The notes beneath the pieces were generated by a model that was not told the DNA's origin, did no database searches, and was given only the letters and a program-made list of their open reading frames with translations. A stretch of 64,000 nucleotides of DNA from positions 20,000 to 83,999 of the forward strand of contig JASJBI010000018.1 of the NCBI GenBank assembly GCA_030066595.1, in the 5' to 3' direction. The position numbers and the translations under genes were made by a program. Source of the stretch: Alphaproteobacteria bacterium (GTDB taxonomy: Bacteria; Pseudomonadota; Alphaproteobacteria; JAJFFI01). Below are positions 8,772-16,785 of this stretch, in pieces; positions within the stretch are counted from its first letter, which is position 1; every line of letters begins with the position of its first letter.

Positions 8772-8782
8772 GAGCGAGGCTG

Positions 8783-9805
8783 ATGCGCAAAGTACTGACT
8801 TTCCTTTTGGCTCTCTCGCTGACCGCCCCGGCGTTCGGTCCGGCGTCGAGCGACGCCGCAGAGGCCGGCTCCCGCGACGCCGGCGCAGCAGAGCGCGATG
8901 GCGCAGGCGAACTGGCGCAGCCTACCCGTCCGGTGCTGCGGCAGGCCGTGACGGTGGACAACGACGTCGTGCACCTGGGCGATCTCTTCGACAATCTGAC
9001 CAAGCGCCGTGACCGGGCCGTCTTATATGCGCCGCGACCCGGCCGCTCGGTGATCCTGAACGCCGAGCGGCTGCGCGACATCGCCATCCGGCATCGCCTG
9101 CGCTGGCGGCCGCGCCAGTTCGAGCGGGTGGTGATCTCGCGGGCGAGCCAGGTTATCGGCGCCGAGGCGATCGTTGCCGAGGTGCGCGGCCTGCTCGGCG
9201 AGGAAGCCCAGTCGGACGATCTTTGGGTCGAGCTCGACAACAACCGTGTCGCCGTGCATATCCCGGCCAGCATGGCGCCGTCGATCGCGATCAAGAATTT
9301 CCGCTACGACCGCGCGAGCCGTCGGTTCACCGGTCTGTTGCAAGCGCCGGCCGAGGCCCCGACCGTCGTCCAGCCGGTCTCGGGACAGGTGTTTCGGACG
9401 GCCGAGGTGCCGGTCCTGAAACGGCGCCTGCGGAAATCGCAGATCATCGCCGAGGACGATATCGAATGGATCAGCATGCGATCCGATCGCGTCAGCCGAA
9501 ACGTGATCACGGATGCCGGGGACCTGATCGGCAAGGCGCCGCGTCGGCCGCTGACGGCCGGCAGCCTGATCCGTATGGCCGACGTGCGCGAACCCGTCCT
9601 GGTCGCCAAAGGCAACACGGTGACGATGGTCTACAAGACCCGGTTCATGACGCTCACCGCCCGGGGCAAGGCGCTGGACGACGGCAGCCGGGGCGCCACC
9701 GTCCGAGTGATGAACCCGCAGAGCAAGAGAGTCGTCGAGGCCAAGGTCGTCAGCGCCGACAGGGTGGTCGCGGAGACACTCGGCGCCGTGGCCGCGGACG
9801 AATGA
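8783..9805 (+). CDS. flgA: P-ring assembly chaperone FlgA
   Basis: 340 residues, longer than E. coli FlgA (about 219). The signal peptide is MRKVLTFLLALSLTAPAFGPASSDA. A membrane-distal domain begins with VTVDNDVVHLGDLFDNLTKRRDRAVLYAPRPGRSVIL. The C-terminal SAF-type region (about 210-335) includes VPVLKRRLRKSQIIAEDDIEWISMRSDRV and GKAPRRPLTAGSLIRMADVREPVLVAKGNTVTMVY. It acts in the periplasm to help FlgI assemble around the rod. Its TGA overlaps an ATG in the flgH frame (ATGA at 9802-9805). Confidence 0.92.
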   Translation: MRKVLTFLLALSLTAPAFGPASSDAAEAGSRDAGAAERDGAGELAQPTRPVLRQAVTVDNDVVHLGDLFDNLTKRRDRAVLYAPRPGRSVILNAERLRDIAIRHRLRWRPRQFERVVISRASQVIGAEAIVAEVRGLLGEEAQSDDLWVELDNNRVAVHIPASMAPSIAIKNFRYDRASRRFTGLLQAPAEAPTVVQPVSGQVFRTAEVPVLKRRLRKSQIIAEDDIEWISMRSDRVSRNVITDAGDLIGKAPRRPLTAGSLIRMADVREPVLVAKGNTVTMVYKTRFMTLTARGKALDDGSRGATVRVMNPQSKRVVEAKVVSADRVVAETLGAVAADE

Positions 9806-9855
9806 GCGGACGGGTCGCGACAGGAAAGCGCATCCACAAGACAGGTATAGTCACG

Positions 9856-10614
9856 ATGATCCAGGATTCGGGAAAGCTGGCGTTCCTTGTGACCGTGACC
9901 GTTGCGGCCACGGTGACCACGAGCTGTAACTTCTTGGACCGTGCGGGCGAACTCGGCGAGGCGCCGCGCCTGACGGATATCCAGAACCCCACCGCGCGTC
10001 CCGGCTACCGCCCGGTGACGATGCCGATGCCGCAGCCGAAGCAGGTCGCGACCGCGCCGAATTCGCTCTGGCGCATTGGCGCGCGCGCGTTCTTCAAGGA
10101 CCAGCGCGCGAGCGACGTGGGCGACATCATCACCGTGATCATCGACATCGACGACTCGGCTGCGCTCAACAACGAGACCAAGCGGTCGCGGACCAACAAC
10201 GAGAACGCCGCCTGGCCCAACTACTTCGGCTGGGAGCGGAGCATCGCGCCGTTCTTCCCGGAGGCCTATGACCCCGAGAACCTGGTCAACCTGGAAAGCC
10301 AGATGAACAGCGACGGCGATGGTGAGATCAAGCGCGACGAAAAGATCGAACTCGAGGTCGCCGGGCTCATCACCCAGATCCTGCCCAACGGCAACCTGGT
10401 GCTGCAGGGCCGTCAGGAGGTTCGGGTCAACTTCGAGCTCCGGGAGTTGGAGGTGGCCGGCGTCGTGCGCCCCGAGGACATTACCTCGGACAACACGATC
10501 AAGTTCGAAAAGATGGCCGAGGCCCGTATCGTCTATGGCGGCCGCGGCAACGTCTCCGACGTCCAGCAGCCGCGCTGGGGCCAGCAGGTTCAGGACGTCT
10601 GGTTCCCCTGGTAG
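9856..10614 (+). CDS. flgH: Flagellar L-ring lipoprotein FlgH
   Basis: 252 residues from the ATG at 9856. The signal sequence KLAFLVTVTVAATVTTSC ends in a lipobox-like TTSC. The mature part has NSLWRIGARAFFKDQRASDVGDIITVIIDIDDSAALNN and ILPNGNLVLQGRQEVRVNFELRELEVAGVVRPEDITSDNTI, both FlgH hallmarks. It forms the outer-membrane bushing. An alternative ATG at 9802 overlaps the flgA stop (ATGA) and would add 18 residues. I prefer 9856 because it gives a normal lipoprotein signal length, but translational coupling from 9802 cannot be excluded. A terminator follows. Confidence 0.93.
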   Translation: MIQDSGKLAFLVTVTVAATVTTSCNFLDRAGELGEAPRLTDIQNPTARPGYRPVTMPMPQPKQVATAPNSLWRIGARAFFKDQRASDVGDIITVIIDIDDSAALNNETKRSRTNNENAAWPNYFGWERSIAPFFPEAYDPENLVNLESQMNSDGDGEIKRDEKIELEVAGLITQILPNGNLVLQGRQEVRVNFELRELEVAGVVRPEDITSDNTIKFEKMAEARIVYGGRGNVSDVQQPRWGQQVQDVWFPW

Positions 10615-10638
10615 GCCGGTCGGAATGCTCGGAATGGC

Positions 10639-10667
10639 AAAGGCCGATGCACCCGCATCGGCCTTTT
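10639..10667 (+). terminator. Terminator after the flgFGAH operon
   Basis: AAAGGCCGATGC, loop ACCC, then GCATCGGCCTTT followed by T: a perfect 12-bp stem. Because dksA converges from the other side, the flanking A and T runs may let it work in both directions. Confidence 0.85.
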
Positions 10668-10738
10668 CCTGATCCCGCCTTACCGACCGTGCACCGGCCG
10701 CCGTCGAGGTGGCGCCAGCTGGTCCGGGCCCTCGTTGT

Positions 10739-11158
10739 CTAATCGTCCCGGTGCGTCTTCTCCAGCCGCTCGTGCATCTCCTGCGCCTCGATGCTCAGCG
10801 TGGCGATCGGGCGCGCCTCGAGGCGCTTGAGGCTGATCGGCTCGCCCGTCTCCTCGCACAGCCCGTAGGTCCCGTCTTCGATCCGCTCCAACGCGGCGTC
10901 GATCTTGCTGATCAGCTTGCGCTGCCGGTCCCGGGTCCGCAGCTCGATGGAGCGCTCCGTCTCCAGCGAGGCGCGGTCAGCCAGATCCGGCTCTTGCAGG
11001 CTCTCCTCCTGGAGGTGCTGCAGGGTCTCACTGGACTCGCTCAGAATCTCCTGCCGCCACCGCACCAGCCTCATACGGAAATACTCCGCCATGACCGGCC
11101 CCATGAACGGCTCCTTGTCGGAAGGTTTGTAGTCTGGAGGAACGCTGACTGAGGACAT
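10739..11158 (-). CDS. dksA: DksA/TraR-family transcription factor with only one zinc-site cysteine
   Basis: 139 residues. The N-terminal coiled coil (about 28-95, YFRMRLVRWRQEILSESSETLQHL...SKIDAALERIEDGTYGLC) and the LKRLEARPIATLSIEAQEMHERLE tail are clear DksA. It binds the RNA polymerase secondary channel and works with ppGpp. The usual C-x2-C...C-x2-C zinc site is almost gone: the first Cys (GLC) remains, the second is Thr (CEET), and the last two are Ser and Ala (LSIEA). Single-cysteine DksA proteins are known in alphaproteobacteria. It converges with flgH; the ATG at 11158 is the first good start. Confidence 0.9.
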   Translation of the reverse strand: MSSVSVPPDYKPSDKEPFMGPVMAEYFRMRLVRWRQEILSESSETLQHLQEESLQEPDLADRASLETERSIELRTRDRQRKLISKIDAALERIEDGTYGLCEETGEPISLKRLEARPIATLSIEAQEMHERLEKTHRDD

Positions 11159-11281
11159 GCCTTTGTTGGGTGAATGGTTGCCAAAGCCGGCGGGAATTTA
11201 TGGGCATCGCCTACCCGCATCAAGTCGATTGTTTCGTTGAAACAAAACCTTCACCGGGATCGATCGCTCAGGGCGCCTGCG

Positions 11282-11695
11282 TTAGCGGCGCTCATACTTG
11301 GCCAGCTCCACCTCGGCACGGAGCTCGATTTCGTCGAGGATCTCCACGAGCTTCGGGTCCTTGACCTGAGCGCGTTCCTCGCGCAGCAGTCCCGCGAGCC
11401 GTTCCAGATCCTCCCTCGGGATCGCGCCGAGCAGCAGTCCGTGACGAATCTGGTCCAGCCGATCCAGCAGATTGTGGCCGTGCGCCGCGGCCCGGCTCTC
11501 CTCCCGCGTCTCGACGGAGACCTCCTGCAGGCTCAGCAGACCGCCCACGTTGGCGACCGTCGTCGTGGCGCTCCCGGCAGTCGCCTCCGCTTCCGAGTCG
11601 AACTGTGCGGCGAACGCCTCTGAGCCGCCCTGGTTCGCCTGTTTGACGCGCCGGATCCGCGCCGCACCGACACGACCCGTTGGGTCTATTTTCAT
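11282..11695 (-). CDS. fliX: Flagellar assembly regulator FliX
   Basis: 137 residues. A disordered N-terminus (MKIDPTGRVGAARIRRVKQA...) leads to a helical C-terminal domain: LLSLQEVSVETREESRAAAHGHNLLDRLDQIRHGLLLGAIPREDLERLAGLLREERAQVKDPKLVEILDEIELRAEVELAKYERR. This matches Caulobacter FliX, which couples completion of the early basal body to FlbD activity. flbD lies at 41472-42848. The gene is upstream of and divergent from the flgI side, as in Caulobacter, although an extra gene intervenes here. A perfect CtrA box lies 54-68 bp before the ATG. Confidence 0.88.
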   Translation of the reverse strand: MKIDPTGRVGAARIRRVKQANQGGSEAFAAQFDSEAEATAGSATTTVANVGGLLSLQEVSVETREESRAAAHGHNLLDRLDQIRHGLLLGAIPREDLERLAGLLREERAQVKDPKLVEILDEIELRAEVELAKYERR

Positions 11696-11722
11696 TGTTT
11701 CATATGTCTGACGATTGGCTGG

Positions 11723-11738
11723 TGGCAGACAGGGTGCG
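11723..11738 (+). promoter_or_regulatory. Weak sigma-54-like element
   Basis: TGGCAGACAGGGTGCG has GG and GC at the right spacing and the same GTGC -12 half as the flgF promoter. Its putative start (about 11748) would fall on the CtrA box, and the nearest plus-strand gene is 345 bp away, so it may be chance. Confidence 0.25.
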
Positions 11739-11748
11739 GCCCGCGCAG

Positions 11749-11763
11749 TTAAGAACCGGTTAA
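11749..11763. promoter_or_regulatory. CtrA box upstream of fliX (perfect TTAA-N7-TTAA)
   Basis: TTAA at 11749-11752, seven bases, TTAA at 11760-11763. It lies 54-68 bp before the fliX ATG on the minus strand. fliX is a CtrA-dependent class II gene in Caulobacter, so the site fits. Confidence 0.7.
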
Positions 11764-12083
11764 GAGTTCAGCCAAGTTTTTATATACATATCAATAGCTT
11801 AATAGGCAACGCCCGTGGGCCTCAGCGAGGCCATTGCGCGAGGGAAAAGAAACCCACGGCGGTCCCGCCGAGGCGTTGAAACGCCGGCTGGGCCAAGCCG
11901 ACTTGCGCCGGGTCCGGCTCTGCTGCAGACCGCAGCCTGGCGCGTGATGGCCGGACGTGGCGGTGTGGCGTTGTGTAGGCTGCTGGCGGATCGAGCCCGT
12001 GCTATCATGCAGCGGAGAGGTGCATCCTGGCACGCGCCGCTCGCAACACGAAGACAATCACTGTCAACGCAGAGGGGGAATCC

Positions 12084-12623
12084 ATGCGCATGCAGTCTCG
12101 ATTGCGGATCTCGCTGTTGTCCGCTCTGATGATGGCATTGGCCGGACAGCCAGCCGATGCAGCGGAGGAAGAGGTCGTTCAGGGGATAACCGCCTGGGAG
12201 GGTGTCGGGCAGATCGTCCCGACCAGCGAGCAAGACGCCCTCTTCGTCGGTAGTTTCAGAGGTATCCTCTTCCTGGCGAGGAAGGAGGGCACGCTGGATG
12301 CGGCCATCATGACCTGCCCGGGCGTCGCGGAGCTGAATCTGCAGGACGGCTCTCAGAAGGGCGAAGGTCGCTGCGTCATCGTTACGTCTTCGGGAGACCG
12401 GGTGTTCGCAAAGTGGGATTGCGTGGGTGTGCAGCTCACCGGTTGCTCCGGCACGTTCACGCTGACCGGCGGCACCGGCAAGCTCAAGGGCATCACCGGC
12501 GAGAGCCCGTTCCTCATCCGCAGTGCCATCAACAGGCTCGCCGCGTCGAAAGGCACCGCCTCGGTTGAGGAAGCGGCGGCCGGGATCGCCTTCCTGAACG
12601 AGCTCAAATACAAGATCCCTTAA
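12084..12623 (+). CDS. Unknown secreted protein between fliX and flgI
   Basis: 179 residues with a clear signal peptide (about 1-26, MRMQSRLRISLLSALMMALAGQPADA). The mature part looks beta-rich and has four cysteines (MTCPG, GRCVIV, KWDCVG, TGCSGTF), enough for two disulfides. A glycine-rich turn TGGTGKLKGITGESPF is reminiscent of beta-barrel lipocalin or dirigent-like folds, but I recognise no family. The start is supported by AGAGGGGG just upstream. Its position suggests a possible envelope role in motility, but it could simply be a passenger. Confidence 0.7.
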   Translation: MRMQSRLRISLLSALMMALAGQPADAAEEEVVQGITAWEGVGQIVPTSEQDALFVGSFRGILFLARKEGTLDAAIMTCPGVAELNLQDGSQKGEGRCVIVTSSGDRVFAKWDCVGVQLTGCSGTFTLTGGTGKLKGITGESPFLIRSAINRLAASKGTASVEEAAAGIAFLNELKYKIP

Positions 12624-12764
12624 GAACTGTTCCGGCTTGATCGGCACAGCTCCGGCGCCCATGCGCCGGGGACGGCCGGTCGTGCCTGTGGCGGCGCGGA
12701 TAGAGGGGGCTTCGCATCGTGCTGAGCGGCGGACGTTAAGGATCCGTTAGGCAACAGGCCCCGC

Positions 12765-12777
12765 GGCAAGAATTGCC
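12765..12777. promoter_or_regulatory. FlbD/ftr-like palindrome 1 upstream of flgI
   Basis: GGCAAGAATTGCC, flanked by CGC and CG. It fits GGCA-N5-TGCC and resembles the Caulobacter ftr element (CGGC--AAA--GC-G). It is about 108 bp upstream of the sigma-54 promoter. Confidence 0.6.
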
Positions 12778-12783
12778 CGCCGC

Positions 12784-12796
12784 GGCAGGGATTGCC
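12784..12796. promoter_or_regulatory. FlbD/ftr-like palindrome 2 upstream of flgI
   Basis: GGCAGGGATTGCC, 19 bp (about two helical turns) from the first copy, so both would lie on one face of the DNA. Confidence 0.6.
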
Positions 12797-12872
12797 CGGA
12801 GCAGATTTTCGTCAAATCCAGGACACCCCTCAAAACTCTATCTAGTTCAAGCCCTTACCCAACGTCTGGAAG

Positions 12873-12888
12873 TGGCACGAGTTTCGCT
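12873..12888 (+). promoter_or_regulatory. Sigma-54 promoter for the flgI operon
   Basis: TGGCACGAGTTTCGCT has a perfect -24 half and a -12 GC at correct spacing. The expected start is near 12898, giving a leader of about 65 bases before flgI. Confidence 0.75.
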
Positions 12889-12962
12889 TCGCGTGGTTGG
12901 GTCGGTGTCTCCTGTGCGCTGCAGGGGGCGGATCGACCGAACCGGACCACAGAGGCGGACGA

Positions 12963-14171
12963 ATGCAGGCAGCTAGGGCCATAGGTACAGTTCAGGGGCG
13001 CAGGCACGCGAATGCCAGGCGGCTCCGGAGCCTGCTCTCGGCGCTGATGTCGGGGTTTCTGGCCGTTCTGCTGCTGGCTGCGGCCGCGCTCTCGGAACCC
13101 GCCGCGGCCGCCTCGCGCATCAAGGACATCGCCGATTTCGAGGGCGTCCGCGAAAACCTGCTGGTCGGCTACGGTTTGGTTGTCGGTCTCAACGGCACAG
13201 GCGATTCCCTCGACAAATCGCCCTTCACGCAGCAAAGCCTGATCGGCATGCTCGAACGCCTGGGTGTGAACACCCGGGACAAGCTCACGGACCTGGATAC
13301 GGACAACGTCGCGGCCGTGATGGTCACCGGCACCCTGCGGCCGTTCGCCCGCCAGGGAAGTCGCATCGACGTCTCGGTGAGCGCCCTGGGCGACGCCTCC
13401 GACCTGTTGGGCGGGACGTTGCTGGTGACCCCCCTGCTGGGCGCAGATGGCGAGGTCTATGCGGTGGCGCAAGGGTCGGTCGCGACGGCCGCGTTCACCG
13501 CTTCCGGCGATGCCGAGAGCGTGTCCAAGGGCGTGCCGACGAGCGGCCGGATCGCCAACGGCGCCATCGTCGAGCGGGAGCTCGGCTTCGAGCTGGCCCA
13601 ACTGCAGTCGATCAAGATCTCGCTGCGCAACCCCGACTTCACCACCTCGACGCGGATCGCCTCCGCCATCAACAAGAGCGTGCAGCGGACGCTCAAGCGC
13701 GAGGTCGCCCGCCCGCTGGACCAGGGCACGGTCCTGCTCAACGTGCCCCGAAGCTATGAGGGCGGCATCGTCGCCATGATCACCAAGATCGAACAGCTTC
13801 CGGTCGTGCCGGACCAGGTCGCGAAGGTGATCATCGACGAGCAGTCCGGCGTCATCGTCATGGGCGAAAAGGTCCGGATCAGCACGGTCGCGATCGCCCA
13901 AGGCAATCTGACGATCCGCATCACCGAGACGCCGCAGGTTTCCCAGCCGAACGCGCTGTCGAACACGGGCACGACGGTGACGGTGCCGCGCACGAACATC
14001 GAAGTGGACGAGCAGAGCGACCGAAAGCTGTCGGTGCTGCAGTCCGGAGTCAGTCTGCAAGAGCTGGTCGAAGGCGTGAACGCGCTCGGCATCGGCCCGC
14101 GCGACCTGATCACGATCCTCCAGGCCATCAAGGCCGCGGGCGCGCTGCAGGCGGATATCGAGGTGCGATGA
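12963..14171 (+). CDS. flgI: Flagellar P-ring protein FlgI
   Basis: 402 residues. The long signal peptide (about 1-50) ends ALSEPAAAA, and mature FlgI begins SRIKDIADFEGVRENLLVGYGLVVGLNGTGDSLDKSPFTQQSL. Other hallmarks are NVAAVMVTGTLRPFARQGSRIDVSVSALGDASDLLGGTLLVTPL and the C-terminal LVEGVNALGIGPRDLITILQAIKAAGALQADIEVR. It forms the periplasmic ring around the rod, chaperoned by FlgA. The ATG at 12963 is chosen because AGAGGCGG lies just upstream; longer frames reach back almost to the promoter. Confidence 0.96.
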   Translation: MQAARAIGTVQGRRHANARRLRSLLSALMSGFLAVLLLAAAALSEPAAAASRIKDIADFEGVRENLLVGYGLVVGLNGTGDSLDKSPFTQQSLIGMLERLGVNTRDKLTDLDTDNVAAVMVTGTLRPFARQGSRIDVSVSALGDASDLLGGTLLVTPLLGADGEVYAVAQGSVATAAFTASGDAESVSKGVPTSGRIANGAIVERELGFELAQLQSIKISLRNPDFTTSTRIASAINKSVQRTLKREVARPLDQGTVLLNVPRSYEGGIVAMITKIEQLPVVPDQVAKVIIDEQSGVIVMGEKVRISTVAIAQGNLTIRITETPQVSQPNALSNTGTTVTVPRTNIEVDEQSDRKLSVLQSGVSLQELVEGVNALGIGPRDLITILQAIKAAGALQADIEVR

Positions 14172-14491
14172 TGGCCGAGAACATCCTCACGCAGCTCTCC
14201 CCCCTGACGGAGATTTCCGCGCGGCCGAGTCCCGCACCGGAACCTGTGCCAAGCACCCGGGCCGAGAACGCACGGCGCGCCGCGGAGGAGTTCGAGTCGA
14301 TTTATCTGTCGCTGATGTTCTCGAGCATGTTCACCGATCTTGGCGGCGACAATCCGTTCGGCGGCGGGCCGGGCGAGAAGATCTACCGCTCCCATCTGTT
14401 TGACGAGCTGGGCCGGGTGTTCGCGCGCAGCGGCGGCGTCGGCATCGCCGACGCGGTTCAGCGCGAGATGCTGCGGCTCCAGGAGGTATGA
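14168..14491 (+). CDS. flgJ: Rod-binding protein (FlgJ N-terminal domain only)
   Basis: 107 residues: RAAEEFESIYLSLMFSSMFTDLGG...FGGGPGEKIYRSHLFDELGRVFARSGGVGIADAVQREMLRL, the rod-binding domain of FlgJ. The muramidase domain found in enterobacterial FlgJ is absent, as in many alphaproteobacteria, so cell-wall cutting must come from another enzyme. The start overlaps the flgI stop (ATGATGG), implying translational coupling. It should act in the periplasm as the rod cap or scaffold. Confidence 0.88.
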   Translation: MMAENILTQLSPLTEISARPSPAPEPVPSTRAENARRAAEEFESIYLSLMFSSMFTDLGGDNPFGGGPGEKIYRSHLFDELGRVFARSGGVGIADAVQREMLRLQEV

Positions 14492-14495
14492 CGCC

Positions 14496-14993
14496 ATGTC
14501 CACGAATGCGAAACCAAGCGCTGCACATATCAAGGAAGTCGCCCCGCCGCGGCCGACCAACCAGACGGTGCGCGACCTCATCGCCATCTGCACCAGCCTG
14601 ATCGATCTGCTCGGTCGCGAGAGCGGATTGCTCGAAGCCATGCGCCCGGCAGAGATCAAGGCCCTGCAGGACCAGAAGTCGACCCTGGCGCTGACCTACG
14701 AGCAGCAGGTCAAGCAGCTTGCCACGGATCCCACCTGCCTGCGCGCCGTCGAGCCGGTCCTGCGGGACGAGCTCAAGACGGCGTTCAACCAGCTGGAGAC
14801 TGCGCGCCGCGCAAACGAGCAGGCGCTGCGCGCCGCGCAGGAAGCGAATGAACGGGTGATCCGCGCAATCGTCGCGGCGGTCGGCGACCGGCAGACCCAG
14901 GTGGCGACCTATGGCCCGAACGGCGCGCAGGCGGTCGGTCGCTCATGCCATGCCGACGACACCATCTCGCTGAGCGTCAACCGGCAGATCTAG
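14496..14993 (+). CDS. flgN: FlgN-like flagellar export chaperone
   Basis: 165 residues and almost all helical: TVRDLIAICTSLIDLLGRESGLLEAMRPAEIKALQDQKSTLALTYEQQVKQLA. A long second helix follows (LKTAFNQLETARRANEQALRAAQEANERVIRAIVAAV) and a tail ends in a typical ISLSVNRQI. FlgN holds FlgK and FlgL before export, and flgK and flgL follow directly. The start is supported by CAGGAGGT about 7 bp upstream. Sequence identity in this family is low, so the call rests on helical pattern, tail and position. Confidence 0.8.
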   Translation: MSTNAKPSAAHIKEVAPPRPTNQTVRDLIAICTSLIDLLGRESGLLEAMRPAEIKALQDQKSTLALTYEQQVKQLATDPTCLRAVEPVLRDELKTAFNQLETARRANEQALRAAQEANERVIRAIVAAVGDRQTQVATYGPNGAQAVGRSCHADDTISLSVNRQI

Positions 14994-15012
14994 CCAGACG
15001 AGGCGCCCGGAC

Positions 15013-16776
15013 ATGTCCCTTACCCTCGCCCTCCGCACCGCGCTCAGCGGCCTGACCCACAACCAGGCCGCGATCCAGGTGACGTCGAACAACGTTTCGA
15101 ACGTCAACACCGAGGGCTACACGCGCAAGACCGTGGATTCGATGACCCGCGTGCTGGTGGGGACCGGCGCCGGTGTGTTCACCACGGACCTGCTGCGCAA
15201 CGTCAACGAATCGCTGCTGCGCGACCTGCGCGACCAGATGACCGAGCTCGGCGAGTTCAACGTCCGGGACGAGTTCTTCACGCGGATGCAGGACTTCTTC
15301 GGCACGCCCTCGGACAGCACGTCGTTGACCGCGAGCCTCGGGACCTTGGCCGAGCGCATGGAGGCCCTGTCGGCGTTCCCGGAGGACATCACCCGGGTCC
15401 AGCAGGTGATCGACGCGGCGACGCAGCTGACCAACCAGCTCAACGGCATGGCGCGCGACATCCAGGGGCTGCGGGCGCAGGCCGACCAGGAGATCTCCGA
15501 CAGCGTCAACATCGTCAATATCGAGCTGAACAAGATCCACCAGCTCAATCAGGAGATCGCCCGCAATATTGCGATCGACAAGCCGATTGCAGAACTCGAA
15601 GACCAGAGGGACCGGTCCCTCAGCACCATCTCCGAGCACATCGGGATCTCCTATTTTGTCCGGCAGACGGGCGAGGTGACGGTCACCACCAAGGCCGGGG
15701 TCACGCTCTTGGATGTGGTGCCGGCGCCGATCTCCCACACCCCGGCGGGCGGCGTCGACGCGAGCTTCACCTATCCCGCCGGATTCGACGCTATCAACGT
15801 CAACGGCGTCGACATCACGCCCAATGTGGGTGGCGGCCGCATCGCCGAGCTGGTGGCGATGCGCGACACGACCTTGCCGAACCTGCAGGCCCAGCTGGAC
15901 GCGCTCTCGAACGCGCTGCGCGACGAGATCAATGCGATCCACAACGATGGCGCCGGGCTGCCGGCGCGCAACACCCTGACCGGCACGCTGTCGGGTCTGG
16001 CCGGCCCCGACGCCTTCGCCGCCACCGGCACGGTGCGCATCGCGGTGGTCGACGGCACCGGCAATACGGTCGCCGCCCCGCTGGACCTCAGCCTGGCCGG
16101 CATAGCCACGATCGGCGATCTGGTCACCGCCATAGACACCGGCCTCGGTGGGTTTGGCAGCGCATCCGTGGATGCTCAGGGCCGGCTGGTCATCAACGCC
16201 ACCAACGCATCCAACGGCGTTGTCATCAGCGAGGCAAGCAGCGACGTGACCGCCACCAGCCGCGGCTTCTCGCACCACTTCGGCCTGAACGATTTCTTCA
16301 TCGGCGACAACACCGTCTCGATCGCCAGCAATATCGGCGTCCGCGCCGACATCGTGGCCGACCCGTCGCTTCTGTCGCGGGGCAGCATGGCCGCGCCGCC
16401 GGCGGTGATCCAGGCAGGCCAGAACGTGATTGCCCCGGGCGACGGCTCCGTAGCCACGCGGATGGCCCAAAAGCTGGCCGAGAACATCAGCATCCCGTCG
16501 GCCGGGGCCTTGCCGCCCTTCACCGGCAACCTGATCGACTACAGCGCACAGATCCTGGGCAGCAACGCGATCGATGCGGCCGAGGCCGCAGACGGGCTGA
16601 GTTTCCGGCAGACGGTGTTCCAGGATCTCGAGTTCCGGGTGAGCTCGCAGAGCGGCGTGAACGTGGACGAAGAGATGGCCATCCTGGTCGATCTGCAGAG
16701 CGCGTATCAGGCCAACGCCCGGGTCTTCACCACCGCGGCCGAGATGATCCGCATCCTCAGCGAGATCGGCAGGTAG
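15013..16776 (+). CDS. flgK: Hook-filament junction protein FlgK
   Basis: 587 residues. The N-terminal motif is LALRTALSGLTHNQAAIQVTSNNVSNVNTEGYTRKTVDS, the helical region includes ADQEISDSVNIVNIELNKIHQLNQEIARNIAIDKPIAELEDQRDRSLSTISEHIGI, and the C-terminus is SGVNVDEEMAILVDLQSAYQANARVFTTAAEMIRILSEIGR. It is secreted as the first junction protein above the hook. It follows the flgN-like chaperone by 19 bp and precedes flgL by 9 bp. Confidence 0.96.
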   Translation: MSLTLALRTALSGLTHNQAAIQVTSNNVSNVNTEGYTRKTVDSMTRVLVGTGAGVFTTDLLRNVNESLLRDLRDQMTELGEFNVRDEFFTRMQDFFGTPSDSTSLTASLGTLAERMEALSAFPEDITRVQQVIDAATQLTNQLNGMARDIQGLRAQADQEISDSVNIVNIELNKIHQLNQEIARNIAIDKPIAELEDQRDRSLSTISEHIGISYFVRQTGEVTVTTKAGVTLLDVVPAPISHTPAGGVDASFTYPAGFDAINVNGVDITPNVGGGRIAELVAMRDTTLPNLQAQLDALSNALRDEINAIHNDGAGLPARNTLTGTLSGLAGPDAFAATGTVRIAVVDGTGNTVAAPLDLSLAGIATIGDLVTAIDTGLGGFGSASVDAQGRLVINATNASNGVVISEASSDVTATSRGFSHHFGLNDFFIGDNTVSIASNIGVRADIVADPSLLSRGSMAAPPAVIQAGQNVIAPGDGSVATRMAQKLAENISIPSAGALPPFTGNLIDYSAQILGSNAIDAAEAADGLSFRQTVFQDLEFRVSSQSGVNVDEEMAILVDLQSAYQANARVFTTAAEMIRILSEIGR

Positions 16777-16785
16777 GAGGCGACC

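Larger units (their letters stand above)
11696..12083. other. Intergenic region between fliX and the secreted-protein gene
   Basis: 388 bp without a convincing gene. It holds a sigma-54-like element (11723-11738), a perfect CtrA box (11749-11763) and a short AT-rich stretch (about 11776-11803) in otherwise GC-rich DNA. The remainder up to the Shine-Dalgarno AGAGGGGG (about 12070-12077) shows no clear motif. Confidence 0.6.
12624..12962. other. Regulatory region upstream of flgI
   Basis: 339 bp, non-coding. In order it holds a TTAA-N7-TTAG element (12736-12750), two FlbD-type palindromes (12765-12777 and 12784-12796), the sigma-54 promoter (12873-12888) and the flgI Shine-Dalgarno AGAGGCGG just before the ATG. 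The order enhancer, spacer, sigma-54 promoter is typical for an NtrC-family activator. Confidence 0.75.

Noticed and set aside
11799..12662. A 287-codon minus-strand frame across the secreted-protein gene
   Set aside because: It is antisense to a gene with a good signal peptide and ribosome site, and it crosses the fliX control region.
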